64,000 bases of DNA from Flavobacterium panici (GTDB lineage: Bacteria; Bacteroidota; Bacteroidia; Flavobacteriales; Flavobacteriaceae). Below the pieces are notes generated by a model. The model was not told the origin of the DNA and did no database searches. It was given only the letters and a program-made list of their open reading frames with translations. The position numbers were made by a program, and so were the translations under genes. The stretch is from positions 20,997-84,996 of the forward strand of contig NZ_CAIJDE010000048.1 of NCBI RefSeq assembly GCF_903819335.1. The letters are read 5' to 3'. Each line of letters begins with the position of its first letter. The stretch's first letter is position 1. Of the stretch, positions 1-9,647 are shown piece after piece.

Positions 1-3000
1 AAGCAGTTGGAAATAAGGCTTGCGCTGAGGTTAAAGCTTCCGCATTGCTGCATTCTATAATTTGGTTTAAAGAGCCAGTCTGAGTTGTCCAAGTTGGAGC
101 TGTTGTATCCTGAATAGTAATGATTTGTGTGAAAGTATCAGAAGTATTTCCACAGTCGTCTTTTACTGTCCAGGTATTGGTATAAGTTCCGGAATTTGCG
201 CATCCTTCAGAAGCTGTAAACTGCCCGCTTACTTTAGTGATGTTCGAAACATCAACATCGCATAAATCTGAAGCAGTTGGAAATAAGGCTTGCGCTGAGG
301 TTAAAGCTTCCGCATTGCTGCATTCTATAATTTGGTTTAAAGAGCCAGTCTGAGTTGTCCAAGTTGGAGCAGTAGTATCTTGGATCGTAATGATTTGTGT
401 GAAAGTATCAGAGGTATTTCCACAGTCATCTTTTACTGTCCAAGTATTGGTGTAAGTTCCAGAATTTGCACATCCTTCAGAAGCTGTAAACTGTCCGCTT
501 ATTTTAGTGATATTCGAAACACCAGCATCGCATAAATCAGAAGCAGTTGGGAATAAGGCTTGCGCCGAAGTCAAAGCTTCCGCATTACTGCATTCAATAG
601 TTTGATTTAAAGATCCCGCTTGTGTTGTCCAAGTTGGAGCAGTTGTATCTTGAATTGTAATTACTTGAGTGAAAGAATCAGAAGTATTTCCACAGTTATC
701 TTTTACTGTCCAGGTATTGGTATAAGTTCCAGCATTTCCACATCCTTCAGAAGCTAAAAATTGTCCGCTCACTTTAGTTATATTCGAAACATCAGCATCA
801 CATAAATCTGAAGCAGCAGGGAATAAAGTCTGAGCTGTTGCTAAAGCTTCAGCATTGCTGCATTCAATAGTTTGGTTTAAAGATCCCGCTTGTGTTGTCC
901 AAGCTGGAGCCGTTGTATCTTGAATCGTAATAATTTGAGTGAAAGTATCAGAAGTATTTCCACAATCATCTTTTACAGTCCAGGTATTGGTGTAAGTTCC
1001 AGAATTTGCACATCCTTCAGAAGCCACAAACTGTCCGCTTACTTTAGTAATATTCGAAACATCAGCATCACATAAATCAGAAGCTGTTGGGAATAAAGCT
1101 TGCGCAGAAGTTAAAGCTTCCGCATTATTGCACTCAATAGTTTGGTTTAAAGATCCCGCTAGTGTTGTCCAATTTGGAGTAGTTGTATCTTGTACAATAA
1201 TAGTTTGACTTACAGGAAACGAAATATTTCCACAAGAATCAGTTGCTGTCCAAGTTCTGGTTTTTGTATAAGAACCACTACAATTACCAGGAACAATAGC
1301 ATCTTCAAAAGTTAAAGAAGCAATAGTTCCGATATTGTCTGTTGCAGTCGCTTGTGCAAAAACTGGTTCTGCAGGACAATTGATAGTTGAGGTTTCTGGT
1401 AAAGGATCAATTATAGGTTTAACCGAATCTCCATCAATAATGGTAACCGATTTTGTAACGGTACATAAATTCGCATCGATTACAATAACAGAATAATTAC
1501 CTGCTGTCAGCGTAGTAGCCGTAGCTGAAGTTTGCGCAGGATTTGTATTCCATGAATAAGTATATGGGCTTGTTCCTCCGGAAGCAAAAACTGTTGCAGA
1601 TCCTGTATTTCGCCCACCGCAAACAACATCAACTTGTGTAGTTGTGGCGCTAAGAGCTTCTTGAGGCTGAGTAATTGTAACAGTGCAAGTTGTAGTATAA
1701 CCCAGTTTATCAGTAACAGTAACATTATGTAATCCTGCATTTAAAGAAACTGCCTGAGCTGTCGTTTCATTATTGTCCCATAAATAAGTATAGTCACCGT
1801 TTCCGCCAATTGCAGTTACAGTAGCTTGACCGTTACTTTCTCCAAAACATTTAACGGCACTATCCTGAGTAATACTGCAAGATAAAACGTTAGGTTCTGT
1901 AATTGTTATGCTGCAAGTTGTTGTACAGCCTTTTTCATCAGTTACGGTTACAGTATGTAATCCAGCATTAAGTCCAATAGCTTTTTGTGTAGTTTCATTA
2001 TTATCCCATAAGTAAGTATAATTTCCGTTTCCACCAATTGGAGTTACAGTAGCCTCTCCGTTGCTTAAACCATTTGCCGTTACGGCTTTATTTTGTGTAA
2101 TTGAACAAGTTAAAGCTGCACCCGGTTGAGAAATGGTAACCGAATTAGATTGGCTTGAACAATCATCAGTAACGGTCAAAGTATAAGTTCCCGCAGGAAG
2201 ATTCGGAACAGAAGCGGTATTTCCAACAACAGTATTTGAAGAGTTTGTCCATGAATAGGTTATTGCTCCAACTGCATTGGTAACGGTTCCTGATGTTACT
2301 GTCCCAGTACTTTCTCCAAAACAAGAAGCATCAGTTTTAGAAGAAGCAGAAAGTGCTAAACCTGCACTAGGCTGCGTAATCGTAACAGAATTAGATTGAG
2401 AAGAACAGTTATCAGAAACCGTTAAAGTATAAGTTTCTGCTGGAAGATTCGAAACCAAAGCTGTATTTCCAACAACAGCATTTAAAGAATTTGTCCATGA
2501 ATAAGTTACAGTTCCAACAGCATTGGTTACAAGACCAGCGGTCACAGTTCCAGTACTTGCTCCAAAACAAATTACATCAGTTTTAGATGAAGCCGCCAAA
2601 GTCAAAGCTGCACTAGGCTGATTAATCGTAACCGAATTAGATTGAGAAGAACAATTATCAGAAACAGTCAAAGTATAAGTTCCTGCCGGAAGATTTGAAA
2701 CCGAAGCTGTAGTTCCAACGGTCACATTTGATGCATTTGTCCATGAATAAGTTACAGTTCCTACTGCATTACTTACCGTTCCAGCAGTTAGCGTTCCAGT
2801 ACTTGCGTTAAAACAAGTTACATCAGTTTTGGAAGAAGCAGAAAGAGCTAAAGCCGCACTAGGCTGATTAATCGTAACCGAATTAGTTTGTGATGAACAG
2901 TTATCAGAAACAGTCAAAGTATAAGTTCCCGCTGGAAGATTCGATACTGAAGCTGTAGTTCCAACAGTCACATTTGAAGCGTTTTTCCAAGTATAAGTTA

Positions 3001-5950
3001 CTGTTCCAACGGAATTGGTTACAGTTCCCGCAGTTACCGTTCCAGTACTTGCCCCAAAACAAATTACATCAGTTTTAGAAGAAGCTGCTAAAGCTAAAGC
3101 CGCACTAGGCTGCGTAATCGTAACCGAATTATATTGAGAAGAACAAGTATCAGTAACCGTCAAAGTATAAGTTCCCGCTGGAAGGTTCGAAACAGAAGCC
3201 GTAGTTCCAACTGTAGTATTTGAAGCGTTTTTCCAAGTATAAGTTACAGTTCCGACGGAATTGGTTACAACACCCGCCGTTACACTTCCGGTACTTGCTC
3301 CAAAACAAGTTACATCAGTTTTAGAAGAAGTTGCCAAAGCTAAAGCCGCACTCGGCTGTGTAATCGTAACCGAATTAGATTGTGAAGAACAGTTATCAGT
3401 AACAGTCAAAGTATAAGTTCCCGCTGGAAGATTCGAAACTGAAGCTGTAGTTCCTACAGTCACATTTGAAGCGTTTTTCCAAGTATAAGTTACTGTTCCA
3501 ACGGAATTGGTTATCGTTCCCGCAGTTACTGTTCCAGTACTTGCTCCAAAACAAATTACATCAGTTTTAGAAGAAGCTGCTAACGCTAAAGCTGCACTAG
3601 GCTGCGTGATCGTAACCGAATTCGTTTGAGAAGAACAGCTGTCAGTAACATTCAAAGTATAAGTTCCCGCTGGAAGATTCGAAACAGAAGCCGTAGTTCC
3701 AACTGTAGTATTTGAAGCGTTTTTCCAAGTATAAGTTACAGTTCCGACGGAATTGGTTACAACACCCGCCGTTACACTTCCGGTACTTGCTCCAAAACAA
3801 ATTACATCCGTTTTAGAAGAAGCTGCCAAAGCTAAAGCCGCACTCGGCTGTGTAATCGTAACGGAATTCGTTTGTGAAGAACAGCTGTCAGTAACCGTCA
3901 AAGTATAAGTTCCCGCTGGAAGATTCGAAACTGAAGCTGTAGTTCCAACTGTAGTATTTGAAGCGTTTTTCCAGGTATAAGTTACTGTTCCAACGGAATT
4001 GGTTACCGCTCCAGCTGTTACTGTCCCAGTACTTGCACTATAACAAGTTACATCAGTTTTAGAAGAAGCTGCCAAAGTCAAAGCTGCACTAGGCTGCGTA
4101 ATCGTAACCGAATTGGATTGTGAAGAACAGGTATCAGTAACCGTCAAAGTATAAGTTCCTGCCGGAAGATTTGAAACCGAAGCTGTAGTTCCAACAGTCA
4201 CATTTGAAGCGTTTCTCCAAGTATAAGTAATCGTTCCTACAGAATTGGTTACAACACCCGCTGTTACTGTTCCAGTACTTGCTCCAAAACAAATTACATC
4301 AGTTTTAGAAGAAGTTGCCAAAGCCAAAGCTGCACTCGGCTGTGTAATCGTAACGGAATTCGTTTGAGAAGAACAACTGTCAGTAACATTCAAAGTATAA
4401 GTTCCTGCCGGAAGATTGGATACCGAAGCTGTAGTTCCAACAGTAACATTTGAAGCGTTTTTCCAACTATAGGTTACCGTTCCAACTGAATTGGTTACAG
4501 TTCCCGCGGTCACAGTTCCAGTACTTTTTCCAAAACAAGAAACATCAGTTTTAGATGAAGCAGCAAGAACCAGCGCTGCACTCGGTTGTGTTATTTCAAC
4601 GGTCAAAATTCCTGTAGCACATCCATTACTATCTGTAGCTGTTACTTTGTAAGTTCCAAAACTTAAATTCGTTAAATCTTTTGTAGTGGCAAAATCGACA
4701 TTATTTTTCGTCCATTTATAAGTATATGGCGCTTGTCCGCCAGTAGGAGTATTTAACGTAATAGCTCCGTTGTTTCCTCCAAAGCAAGTCACATTTGTTT
4801 GCGATGCCAATGTTATAATTGGACAAGGCACATTAGTAGTAGGCGAAGTTATATTTTGAAATGTAGTGACACAAGCAGCATTTTGAAAATCTAGTCTTGA
4901 TGTACTTACTAATTGATTTCCGCAAGTATTAGGTTTTGGAGTCAATCGGTATTTTAAAGTGATCGTTTCAACATTCAAAAAGTCAATGTTCCAGTTGATT
5001 TGCTGTCCCACAATTGTTACCGTACCTTTTGATGGAGTTACCGTTCCAATTATAAAATTACTGTCAACGGTCTCTTTTTCAAAAGCTGTTGAAGGTATTT
5101 GTTTCGCAACCCAGGATAATTGAGTAAAAATCTGTCCATAAATTCCAGTTAAGTCAGCTGCATTTTCTGTAAAAAAAGAACCTCCAGACTGAATCTGATT
5201 TAAAGCATATTGTGCATTAGTTTGTTCAGTGCCGGAAATAGCACCAAATAATCCAACAGAAAAAATTTGATTATTGTAGCTCGTACCAGAAACTGTTACC
5301 GTTTTTGCAGCCGTCGCAGCCGTTATAGCACTTTGAATACAAGTTCCCTGTTGACCATCAGAACAGCTTGCACCATTCGTTCCTGTCGCGTTAGCAACGC
5401 CATCAGTTAATAAAACAATACTTCTGGCAGTAGCGCAGTCATAAGTAGCGCCGTCTAAAACTGTTTTTGCTTTTACAAGACCATCCTGAATATTGGTACT
5501 TCCATTTGCAGAAAGCCCATTTATAACAGATATTAAATCTGCCTGTCCAGAAGCGAGGGTTAAATTTCTTCGTATTGACGCTGTAGTACTATAAGTTACA
5601 ATAGCTACTCTGTTTTTGTTGGTTGTATTATTTGCAGGTAAAAACATTTTGTTGATAAAATCAATAGCAGCATCTTGCGCCCGGGATAATGGTTTAGGAT
5701 TGTTTCCATCTCCCATACTTCCTGATACGTCAATTACTAAAACAACTTCTAAAGGTCTTGCCACAGGATTTGATCCCTGAATTTTTAGTTCGACATCTAA
5801 TGCACCACAGACTCCCGGAGCTACAGTAACAATTTTTGTTGGTGTAATGGTTTGTGCAAAGCCTATTATAGAAAAAAGCAAAAACAACAACAGATAAAAT
5901 GCTTTGTTAATCTTTTTTGTAAACTTGAAAGAGAGTAAAGTTTTTTTCAT
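1..5950 (-). CDS. Giant secreted vWA / SprB-repeat / HYR-like repeat adhesin, C-terminus beyond window
   Basis: Open without a stop from an ATG at 5950 to the window edge (1,983 codons seen). An N-terminal signal peptide ends near FAQ. A von Willebrand A domain (about residues 65-285) has an intact MIDAS motif, D74-x-S-x-S. Next come one SprB-type repeat, ten copies of an 81-82 residue SprB-type repeat (about 2120-4570), three diverged copies, one HYR-like unit, and then an exact 270-nt (90-residue) repeat. Four copies of the last are complete here and a fifth is partial; each has four cysteines. The frame at position 10 matches the frame of the start codon, so there is no net frameshift. The family suggests a cell-surface adhesin exported by the type IX system, but the C-terminal sorting domain is outside the window. 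It lies 48 nt downstream of a small secreted protein gene on the same strand, probably one operon. Confidence 0.88.
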   Translation of the reverse strand, partial: MKKTLLSFKFTKKINKAFYLLLFLLFSIIGFAQTITPTKIVTVAPGVCGALDVELKIQGSNPVARPLEVVLVIDVSGSMGDGNNPKPLSRAQDAAIDFINKMFLPANNTTNKNRVAIVTYSTTASIRRNLTLASGQADLISVINGLSANGSTNIQDGLVKAKTVLDGATYDCATARSIVLLTDGVANATGTNGASCSDGQQGTCIQSAITAATAAKTVTVSGTSYNNQIFSVGLFGAISGTEQTNAQYALNQIQSGGSFFTENAADLTGIYGQIFTQLSWVAKQIPSTAFEKETVDSNFIIGTVTPSKGTVTIVGQQINWNIDFLNVETITLKYRLTPKPNTCGNQLVSTSRLDFQNAACVTTFQNITSPTTNVPCPIITLASQTNVTCFGGNNGAITLNTPTGGQAPYTYKWTKNNVDFATTKDLTNLSFGTYKVTATDSNGCATGILTVEITQPSAALVLAASSKTDVSCFGKSTGTVTAGTVTNSVGTVTYSWKNASNVTVGTTASVSNLPAGTYTLNVTDSCSSQTNSVTITQPSAALALATSSKTDVICFGASTGTVTAGVVTNSVGTITYTWRNASNVTVGTTASVSNLPAGTYTLTVTDTCSSQSNSVTITQPSAALTLAASSKTDVTCYSASTGTVTAGAVTNSVGTVTYTWKNASNTTVGTTASVSNLPAGTYTLTVTDSCSSQTNSVTITQPSAALALAASSKTDVICFGASTGSVTAGVVTNSVGTVTYTWKNASNTTVGTTASVSNLPAGTYTLNVTDSCSSQTNSVTITQPSAALALAASSKTDVICFGASTGTVTAGTITNSVGTVTYTWKNASNVTVGTTASVSNLPAGTYTLTVTDNCSSQSNSVTITQPSAALALATSSKTDVTCFGASTGSVTAGVVTNSVGTVTYTWKNASNTTVGTTASVSNLPAGTYTLTVTDTCSSQYNSVTITQPSAALALAASSKTDVICFGASTGTVTAGTVTNSVGTVTYTWKNASNVTVGTTASVSNLPAGTYTLTVSDNCSSQTNSVTINQPSAALALSASSKTDVTCFNASTGTLTAGTVSNAVGTVTYSWTNASNVTVGTTASVSNLPAGTYTLTVSDNCSSQSNSVTINQPSAALTLAASSKTDVICFGASTGTVTAGLVTNAVGTVTYSWTNSLNAVVGNTALVSNLPAETYTLTVSDNCSSQSNSVTITQPSAGLALSASSKTDASCFGESTGTVTSGTVTNAVGAITYSWTNSSNTVVGNTASVPNLPAGTYTLTVTDDCSSQSNSVTISQPGAALTCSITQNKAVTANGLSNGEATVTPIGGNGNYTYLWDNNETTQKAIGLNAGLHTVTVTDEKGCTTTCSITITEPNVLSCSITQDSAVKCFGESNGQATVTAIGGNGDYTYLWDNNETTAQAVSLNAGLHNVTVTDKLGYTTTCTVTITQPQEALSATTTQVDVVCGGRNTGSATVFASGGTSPYTYSWNTNPAQTSATATTLTAGNYSVIVIDANLCTVTKSVTIIDGDSVKPIIDPLPETSTINCPAEPVFAQATATDNIGTIASLTFEDAIVPGNCSGSYTKTRTWTATDSCGNISFPVSQTIIVQDTTTPNWTTLAGSLNQTIECNNAEALTSAQALFPTASDLCDADVSNITKVSGQFVASEGCANSGTYTNTWTVKDDCGNTSDTFTQIITIQDTTAPAWTTQAGSLNQTIECSNAEALATAQTLFPAASDLCDADVSNITKVSGQFLASEGCGNAGTYTNTWTVKDNCGNTSDSFTQVITIQDTTAPTWTTQAGSLNQTIECSNAEALTSAQALFPTASDLCDAGVSNITKISGQFTASEGCANSGTYTNTWTVKDDCGNTSDTFTQIITIQDTTAPTWTTQTGSLNQIIECSNAEALTSAQALFPTASDLCDVDVSNITKVSGQFTASEGCANSGTYTNTWTVKDDCGNTSDTFTQIITIQDTTAPTWTTQTGSLNQIIECSNAEALTSAQALFPTA

Positions 5951-5998
5951 TTTATGCAAGTTTAAATTGAAAAACGCCTAAATATTTTTTCAGGATAT

Positions 5999-6550
5999 TT
6001 AATTTTCAGAAGGATTGTTTACAATCGTATGTACCACAGTGTTAACTGTGTAGTTAGAGCAGTTTGTAGACACAGCGTTTATTTGCGTGCAATTCCATTT
6101 ATTGAATGACGTACCTTGTGGAACTGTCAGATGAATTGAAAAAGTTGCAGTTTGATTGGCTGGAACTGTAATAGAAGTTATCAGAGATGAATTGTTATCC
6201 AAAAAAGTACTGTTTAGATTAACATTATCAGATGTACCGGTTCCATCGTTATTGGAGCAGGCAGAATTTACATTAGCGGCATTCAGGTTATAAACATCTG
6301 TCGAATTGCCTTCATTTGTTAAAACAAGAGTAAAGTAAGCACCATCTTCGCCAGCATTACTATAGTTTCTGTTTTTCTCAACTTCTAAAGTCGTTTTGCA
6401 TGCACCCGACTGTGCGAATGAGATGGTAGAGATCAGGAAGAGTGTGAATGAAAAAATGCTTTTTTGAAAGATATTTTTAGACAGTAAAAAAATATACTTA
6501 CAATTGCTCACAAATTTTACGGCCTTTTTAAGAGTAGATTTACTTTTCAT
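5999..6550 (-). CDS. Small secreted beta-sandwich-like protein, unknown function
   Basis: 183 residues. A long basic N-terminus leads into a hydrophobic stretch ending FAQ, a plausible signal peptide. The mature part, starting SGACKTTLEVEKN, is rich in Asn, Ser and Thr, has six cysteines and reads like an immunoglobulin-like or NEW1/DUF11-like sandwich (phrases such as YFTLVLTNEGNSTDVYNL and ITVPANQTATFSIHL). No catalytic motif was recognised. It sits upstream of the giant adhesin in the same direction with a 48-nt gap, so co-transcription and a role at the cell surface are likely. The family assignment is an impression from the sequence pattern only. Confidence 0.75.
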   Translation of the reverse strand: MKSKSTLKKAVKFVSNCKYIFLLSKNIFQKSIFSFTLFLISTISFAQSGACKTTLEVEKNRNYSNAGEDGAYFTLVLTNEGNSTDVYNLNAANVNSACSNNDGTGTSDNVNLNSTFLDNNSSLITSITVPANQTATFSIHLTVPQGTSFNKWNCTQINAVSTNCSNYTVNTVVHTIVNNPSEN

Positions 6551-6596
6551 AACTTAAAGAATTTAGTTTGTGATATTCTTGAAATTTTAACATAAT

Positions 6597-6604
6597 CAAA
6601 ATTA
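6597..6604 (-). promoter_or_regulatory. TAnnTTTG -7 element for the adhesin operon
   Basis: On the minus strand this reads TAATTTTG, a perfect match to the flavobacterial -7 consensus TAnnTTTG, 46 nt upstream of the ATG at 6550. No clear -33 TTG was found at the usual distance. Confidence 0.4.
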
Positions 6605-7047
6605 TATTAGAGTTTTTCTAATTGATTTTTTTTATCTGTAACTAACCTAAAAACTCGTTTAACTACTCTTTTTTTATTAAAAATTGCCTCAAAAAAAGAT
6701 TTTTTTGATTAGTTCGGTAAAAATTTATTACTGATTTTTCTTTCTTTTTTATCAAAAACCACGTTACTTGATCGATGTTAAATGGTTAATAATCAATTAT
6801 TTGGTTAATTTATTGTCAATATCAAAATCTCGACTAAGTGCAGTTTTACTAGACGAAGAACATTTTTTTAAGAATAGAAAAATCAAAAAAATTGGATTGT
6901 TAACGTTTTGAGGATTATTTATTCTTGTTAAAATTTCCATTTAATGTTAACAGAAATAAAAAAATGGGGAGTATTAAAATATCTTTTGTAAATTAGAACT
7001 TAAATAAAATCGCAGCCCTTTTTTGCGGTTTTTTAAACCTCCTGTTT
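6605..7047. other. AT-rich intergenic region between divergent operons
   Basis: About 440 nt with no credible ORF. It separates the adhesin operon (minus) from the polyphosphate operon (plus), so it should hold upstream sequences of both. Apart from AT-rich tracts and a weak hairpin around 7010-7030, nothing specific was recognised. Confidence 0.5.
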
Positions 7048-7533
7048 ATGAAAAATTTAATTTTAATACGTCATGCTAAATCAAGCTGGGAAGCCCCTTT
7101 AAAAGATTTTGACAGACCTTTAATGAAGAGAGGGATTTTAGATGCTCATGAAGTTTCGACAAATATTTCAAAATATCTTCCTAAGACTTATATTATATGG
7201 AGCAGTACAGCCGCACGTGCTTCAGAAACAGCTTTAATTTTTGCACAAAATATTTCATATCCCATAGAAAGTATCATTTACAAAGACGATCTGTATACTT
7301 TTGATGAAAGACAACTCGAAAAAGTTATCAAATCGTGTGATAATAGTTTAGAAAGCGTTATTCTTTTTGGACATAACGAGGCTATTACAAATTTTGTTAA
7401 TAAATTTGGGGATGTTTTTATCGATAATGTTCCAACTTCAGGCTTTGTTTCATTACAATTTGACTCAGAAAGCTGGGACTCAATCAATAAAGGCAAAACC
7501 CATAAAACATTATTCCCCAAAGACCTAAAATAA
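7048..7533 (+). CDS. sixA: SixA-like phosphohistidine phosphatase
   Basis: 161 residues of the histidine phosphatase superfamily. The N-terminal RHAKSSW motif carries the phospho-accepting His9, and the second catalytic histidine is H109 in ILFGHNEAIT. SixA enzymes are small and cytoplasmic and remove phosphate from phosphohistidine proteins. The gene is first in an operon with ppk1 (5-nt gap) and ppx. PPK1 itself works through a phosphohistidine intermediate, so a link with polyphosphate metabolism is tempting but is inference. Confidence 0.85.
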   Translation: MKNLILIRHAKSSWEAPLKDFDRPLMKRGILDAHEVSTNISKYLPKTYIIWSSTAARASETALIFAQNISYPIESIIYKDDLYTFDERQLEKVIKSCDNSLESVILFGHNEAITNFVNKFGDVFIDNVPTSGFVSLQFDSESWDSINKGKTHKTLFPKDLK

Positions 7534-7538
7534 ATCAA

Positions 7539-9617
7539 GTGTACGAACAGAAATATATCGATAGAGAAAAAAGCTGGTTAGCGTTTAATGCAAGAGTACT
7601 TCAGGAAGCCGCAGATAATACGGTTCCACTTTTAGACAGACTGCGTTTTGTTGGAATTTTTTCAAATAATTTAGATGAATTTTTTAGGGTTCGATATGCC
7701 GCAATTCGAAGATTAAGCCTTTCTGGAATTTCCGGTGAAAAATACTTAGGCGGAGTTTCTGCTCATCAATTAATTAAAGATATTACAGAAATCGTAATTC
7801 AGCAGCAATCAGAAAGTTTACGTATTCTTGGAAATATCGAAGCAGAACTTGAAGCAGAAAATATATTCATAATAAACGAAGATCAGATTACACCAAAACA
7901 GGAATGTTTTCTAAAGGACTTTTTCATGCAAAAATTAAGTCCGGAGTTAGTTACCATTATCTTAAATGATCTTGCTGTATTTCCGGTTTTAAAAGATACT
8001 TTAGGATATTTAGCCGTTCGTCTCGAATTGAAAAATGATGAAGTTCGTTACGCTTTAATAGAAATTCCTAAAACCATAAACAGGTTTGTTGTACTTCCTT
8101 CAGAAGATGATAAACAATACGTAATTTTAATTGATGATGTTATTCGTTACAAACTAAAAAACATCTTTAATATATTCGATTACAAAAGTGTTTCGGCACA
8201 CATGATCAAAATTACGCGTGATGCACAGTTAGATATAGACAGCGATTTGAGCAAAAGTATGCTCGAGAAAATCGCTACATCTGTAAAAGACCGTCGTATA
8301 GGAGAACCAGTTCGTTTTATTTACGACAGTTTAATTGAAGAGGATACGCTGCGATTCTTTTTAGATAAAATGAAAATTGTAGAAACAGATAGTATAATTC
8401 CCGGAGGAAGATATCACAACCGACGCGATTATATGGATTTTCCAAATTTAGGACGTTACGATTTACTTTATAAACCAAACGAACCTTTGCCAGTTCCCGG
8501 TTTAAGTCTTGACGGAAGTATTCTAGAAAAAATCAATAAAAAAGATTATCTGATACATACTCCATATCAGTCATTTTCGTATTTGACAAAATTTTTGAGA
8601 GAAGCAGCTCTGGATCCAAAAGTAACAAGTATAAAAATTACGTTGTATCGTTTAGCAAAGAACTCACAAATTATCAGTTCATTGATAAACGCCGCAAAAA
8701 ATGGAAAAAAAGTAGTCGTTCAAATTGAACTTCAGGCACGTTTTGACGAAGCTTCGAATATTTCCTATGCCGAGCAAATGCAGACCGAAGGAATTGAACT
8801 TATTTTTGGAATAAAAGGACTAAAAGTACACAGTAAAATATGTGTAATCGAAAGAACCGAAGACGGAAAAAATCGTCGTTACGGATTTATTTCAACAGGA
8901 AACTTTAACGAGTCGACCGCTAAAATTTATACCGATGTAACACTTTTTACCTGTCATCAGGGAATTTTAAAAGACGTTTCGAAAATATTCGAATTCTTCG
9001 ATATCAATTACAGAATTCACAGATATAAGCATTTAATAGTTTCGCCGCATTATACGAGAACAAAATTTATAAAACTGATAGATCGTGAAATTCTTCACGC
9101 ATTAGCCGGAAGAAAAACATTTATCAAATTAAAAATGAATAGTTTATCTGATTTTAAAATGATCGATAAACTATACGAAGCAAGTAATGCCGGAGTTAAA
9201 ATTCAGTTGAATGTAAGAGGAATTTGCTGTCTGATTCCGGGGATCCCGGGAATGAGTGAAAACATTGAAGCCATAAGTATTGTAGATAACTATTTAGAAC
9301 ATACGAGAGTATATATTTTTGGAAATGCAGGTCTAAACGAAGTATACATTTCTTCGGCAGATTTTATGACCAGAAACCTTGACGGAAGAGTAGAAGTAAC
9401 TTGTCCGGTTTACGATCACGAAATCAAAAAAGAATTAATCGACAATTTCAATATTGCCTGGAAAGGAAACGTAAAAGTAAGATATCATTCCTATAAATTA
9501 GATAATAAATATAAGCCTAGAAATCATCATGCCCCATTTAGAGCACAATTTGAAACCTATAAATATTATCAAGACAAGATTGCGGTACTAGAAGAGGTTC
9601 CTCAAAAAGTAGACTAA
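7539..9617 (+). CDS. ppk1: Polyphosphate kinase 1
   Basis: 692 residues, normal for PPK1. The enzyme reversibly makes polyphosphate from ATP. The N-terminal domain begins REKSWLAFNARVLQEA and includes the family signature around FSNNLDEFFRVR. The autophosphorylated histidine is H431 (LKVHSKICV), and the second conserved histidine is H588 (YLEHTRVYIFG), both in phospholipase-D-like domains. Translation starts at GTG 7539, five nt after the sixA-like stop; no better ATG lies near. The exopolyphosphatase gene follows, so synthesis and breakdown of polyphosphate are co-encoded. Confidence 0.95.
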   Translation: MYEQKYIDREKSWLAFNARVLQEAADNTVPLLDRLRFVGIFSNNLDEFFRVRYAAIRRLSLSGISGEKYLGGVSAHQLIKDITEIVIQQQSESLRILGNIEAELEAENIFIINEDQITPKQECFLKDFFMQKLSPELVTIILNDLAVFPVLKDTLGYLAVRLELKNDEVRYALIEIPKTINRFVVLPSEDDKQYVILIDDVIRYKLKNIFNIFDYKSVSAHMIKITRDAQLDIDSDLSKSMLEKIATSVKDRRIGEPVRFIYDSLIEEDTLRFFLDKMKIVETDSIIPGGRYHNRRDYMDFPNLGRYDLLYKPNEPLPVPGLSLDGSILEKINKKDYLIHTPYQSFSYLTKFLREAALDPKVTSIKITLYRLAKNSQIISSLINAAKNGKKVVVQIELQARFDEASNISYAEQMQTEGIELIFGIKGLKVHSKICVIERTEDGKNRRYGFISTGNFNESTAKIYTDVTLFTCHQGILKDVSKIFEFFDINYRIHRYKHLIVSPHYTRTKFIKLIDREILHALAGRKTFIKLKMNSLSDFKMIDKLYEASNAGVKIQLNVRGICCLIPGIPGMSENIEAISIVDNYLEHTRVYIFGNAGLNEVYISSADFMTRNLDGRVEVTCPVYDHEIKKELIDNFNIAWKGNVKVRYHSYKLDNKYKPRNHHAPFRAQFETYKYYQDKIAVLEEVPQKVD

Positions 9618-9647
9618 ATAATTAAATTCAATTACAAAAATCATAGA

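Noticed and set aside
890..1075. Plus-strand ORF of 61 codons
   Set aside because: It is antisense to the repeat region of the adhesin and exists only because the complementary strand of the repeat is open.
1..4570. Regular repeats that could look like a CRISPR array or satellite DNA
   Set aside because: The units are multiples of three (270 and about 245 nt on average with in-frame changes), stay open in one frame, and encode SprB/HYR-like domains. They have no short conserved repeat with unique spacers.
7010..7040. Possible terminator or riboswitch before sixA
   Set aside because: Only a four-bp stem (CGCA/TGCG) with a large loop is seen. This is too weak to call.
7278..7538. Minus-strand ORF of 86 codons
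   Set aside because: It is antisense to the sixA-like gene and has no recognisable features.
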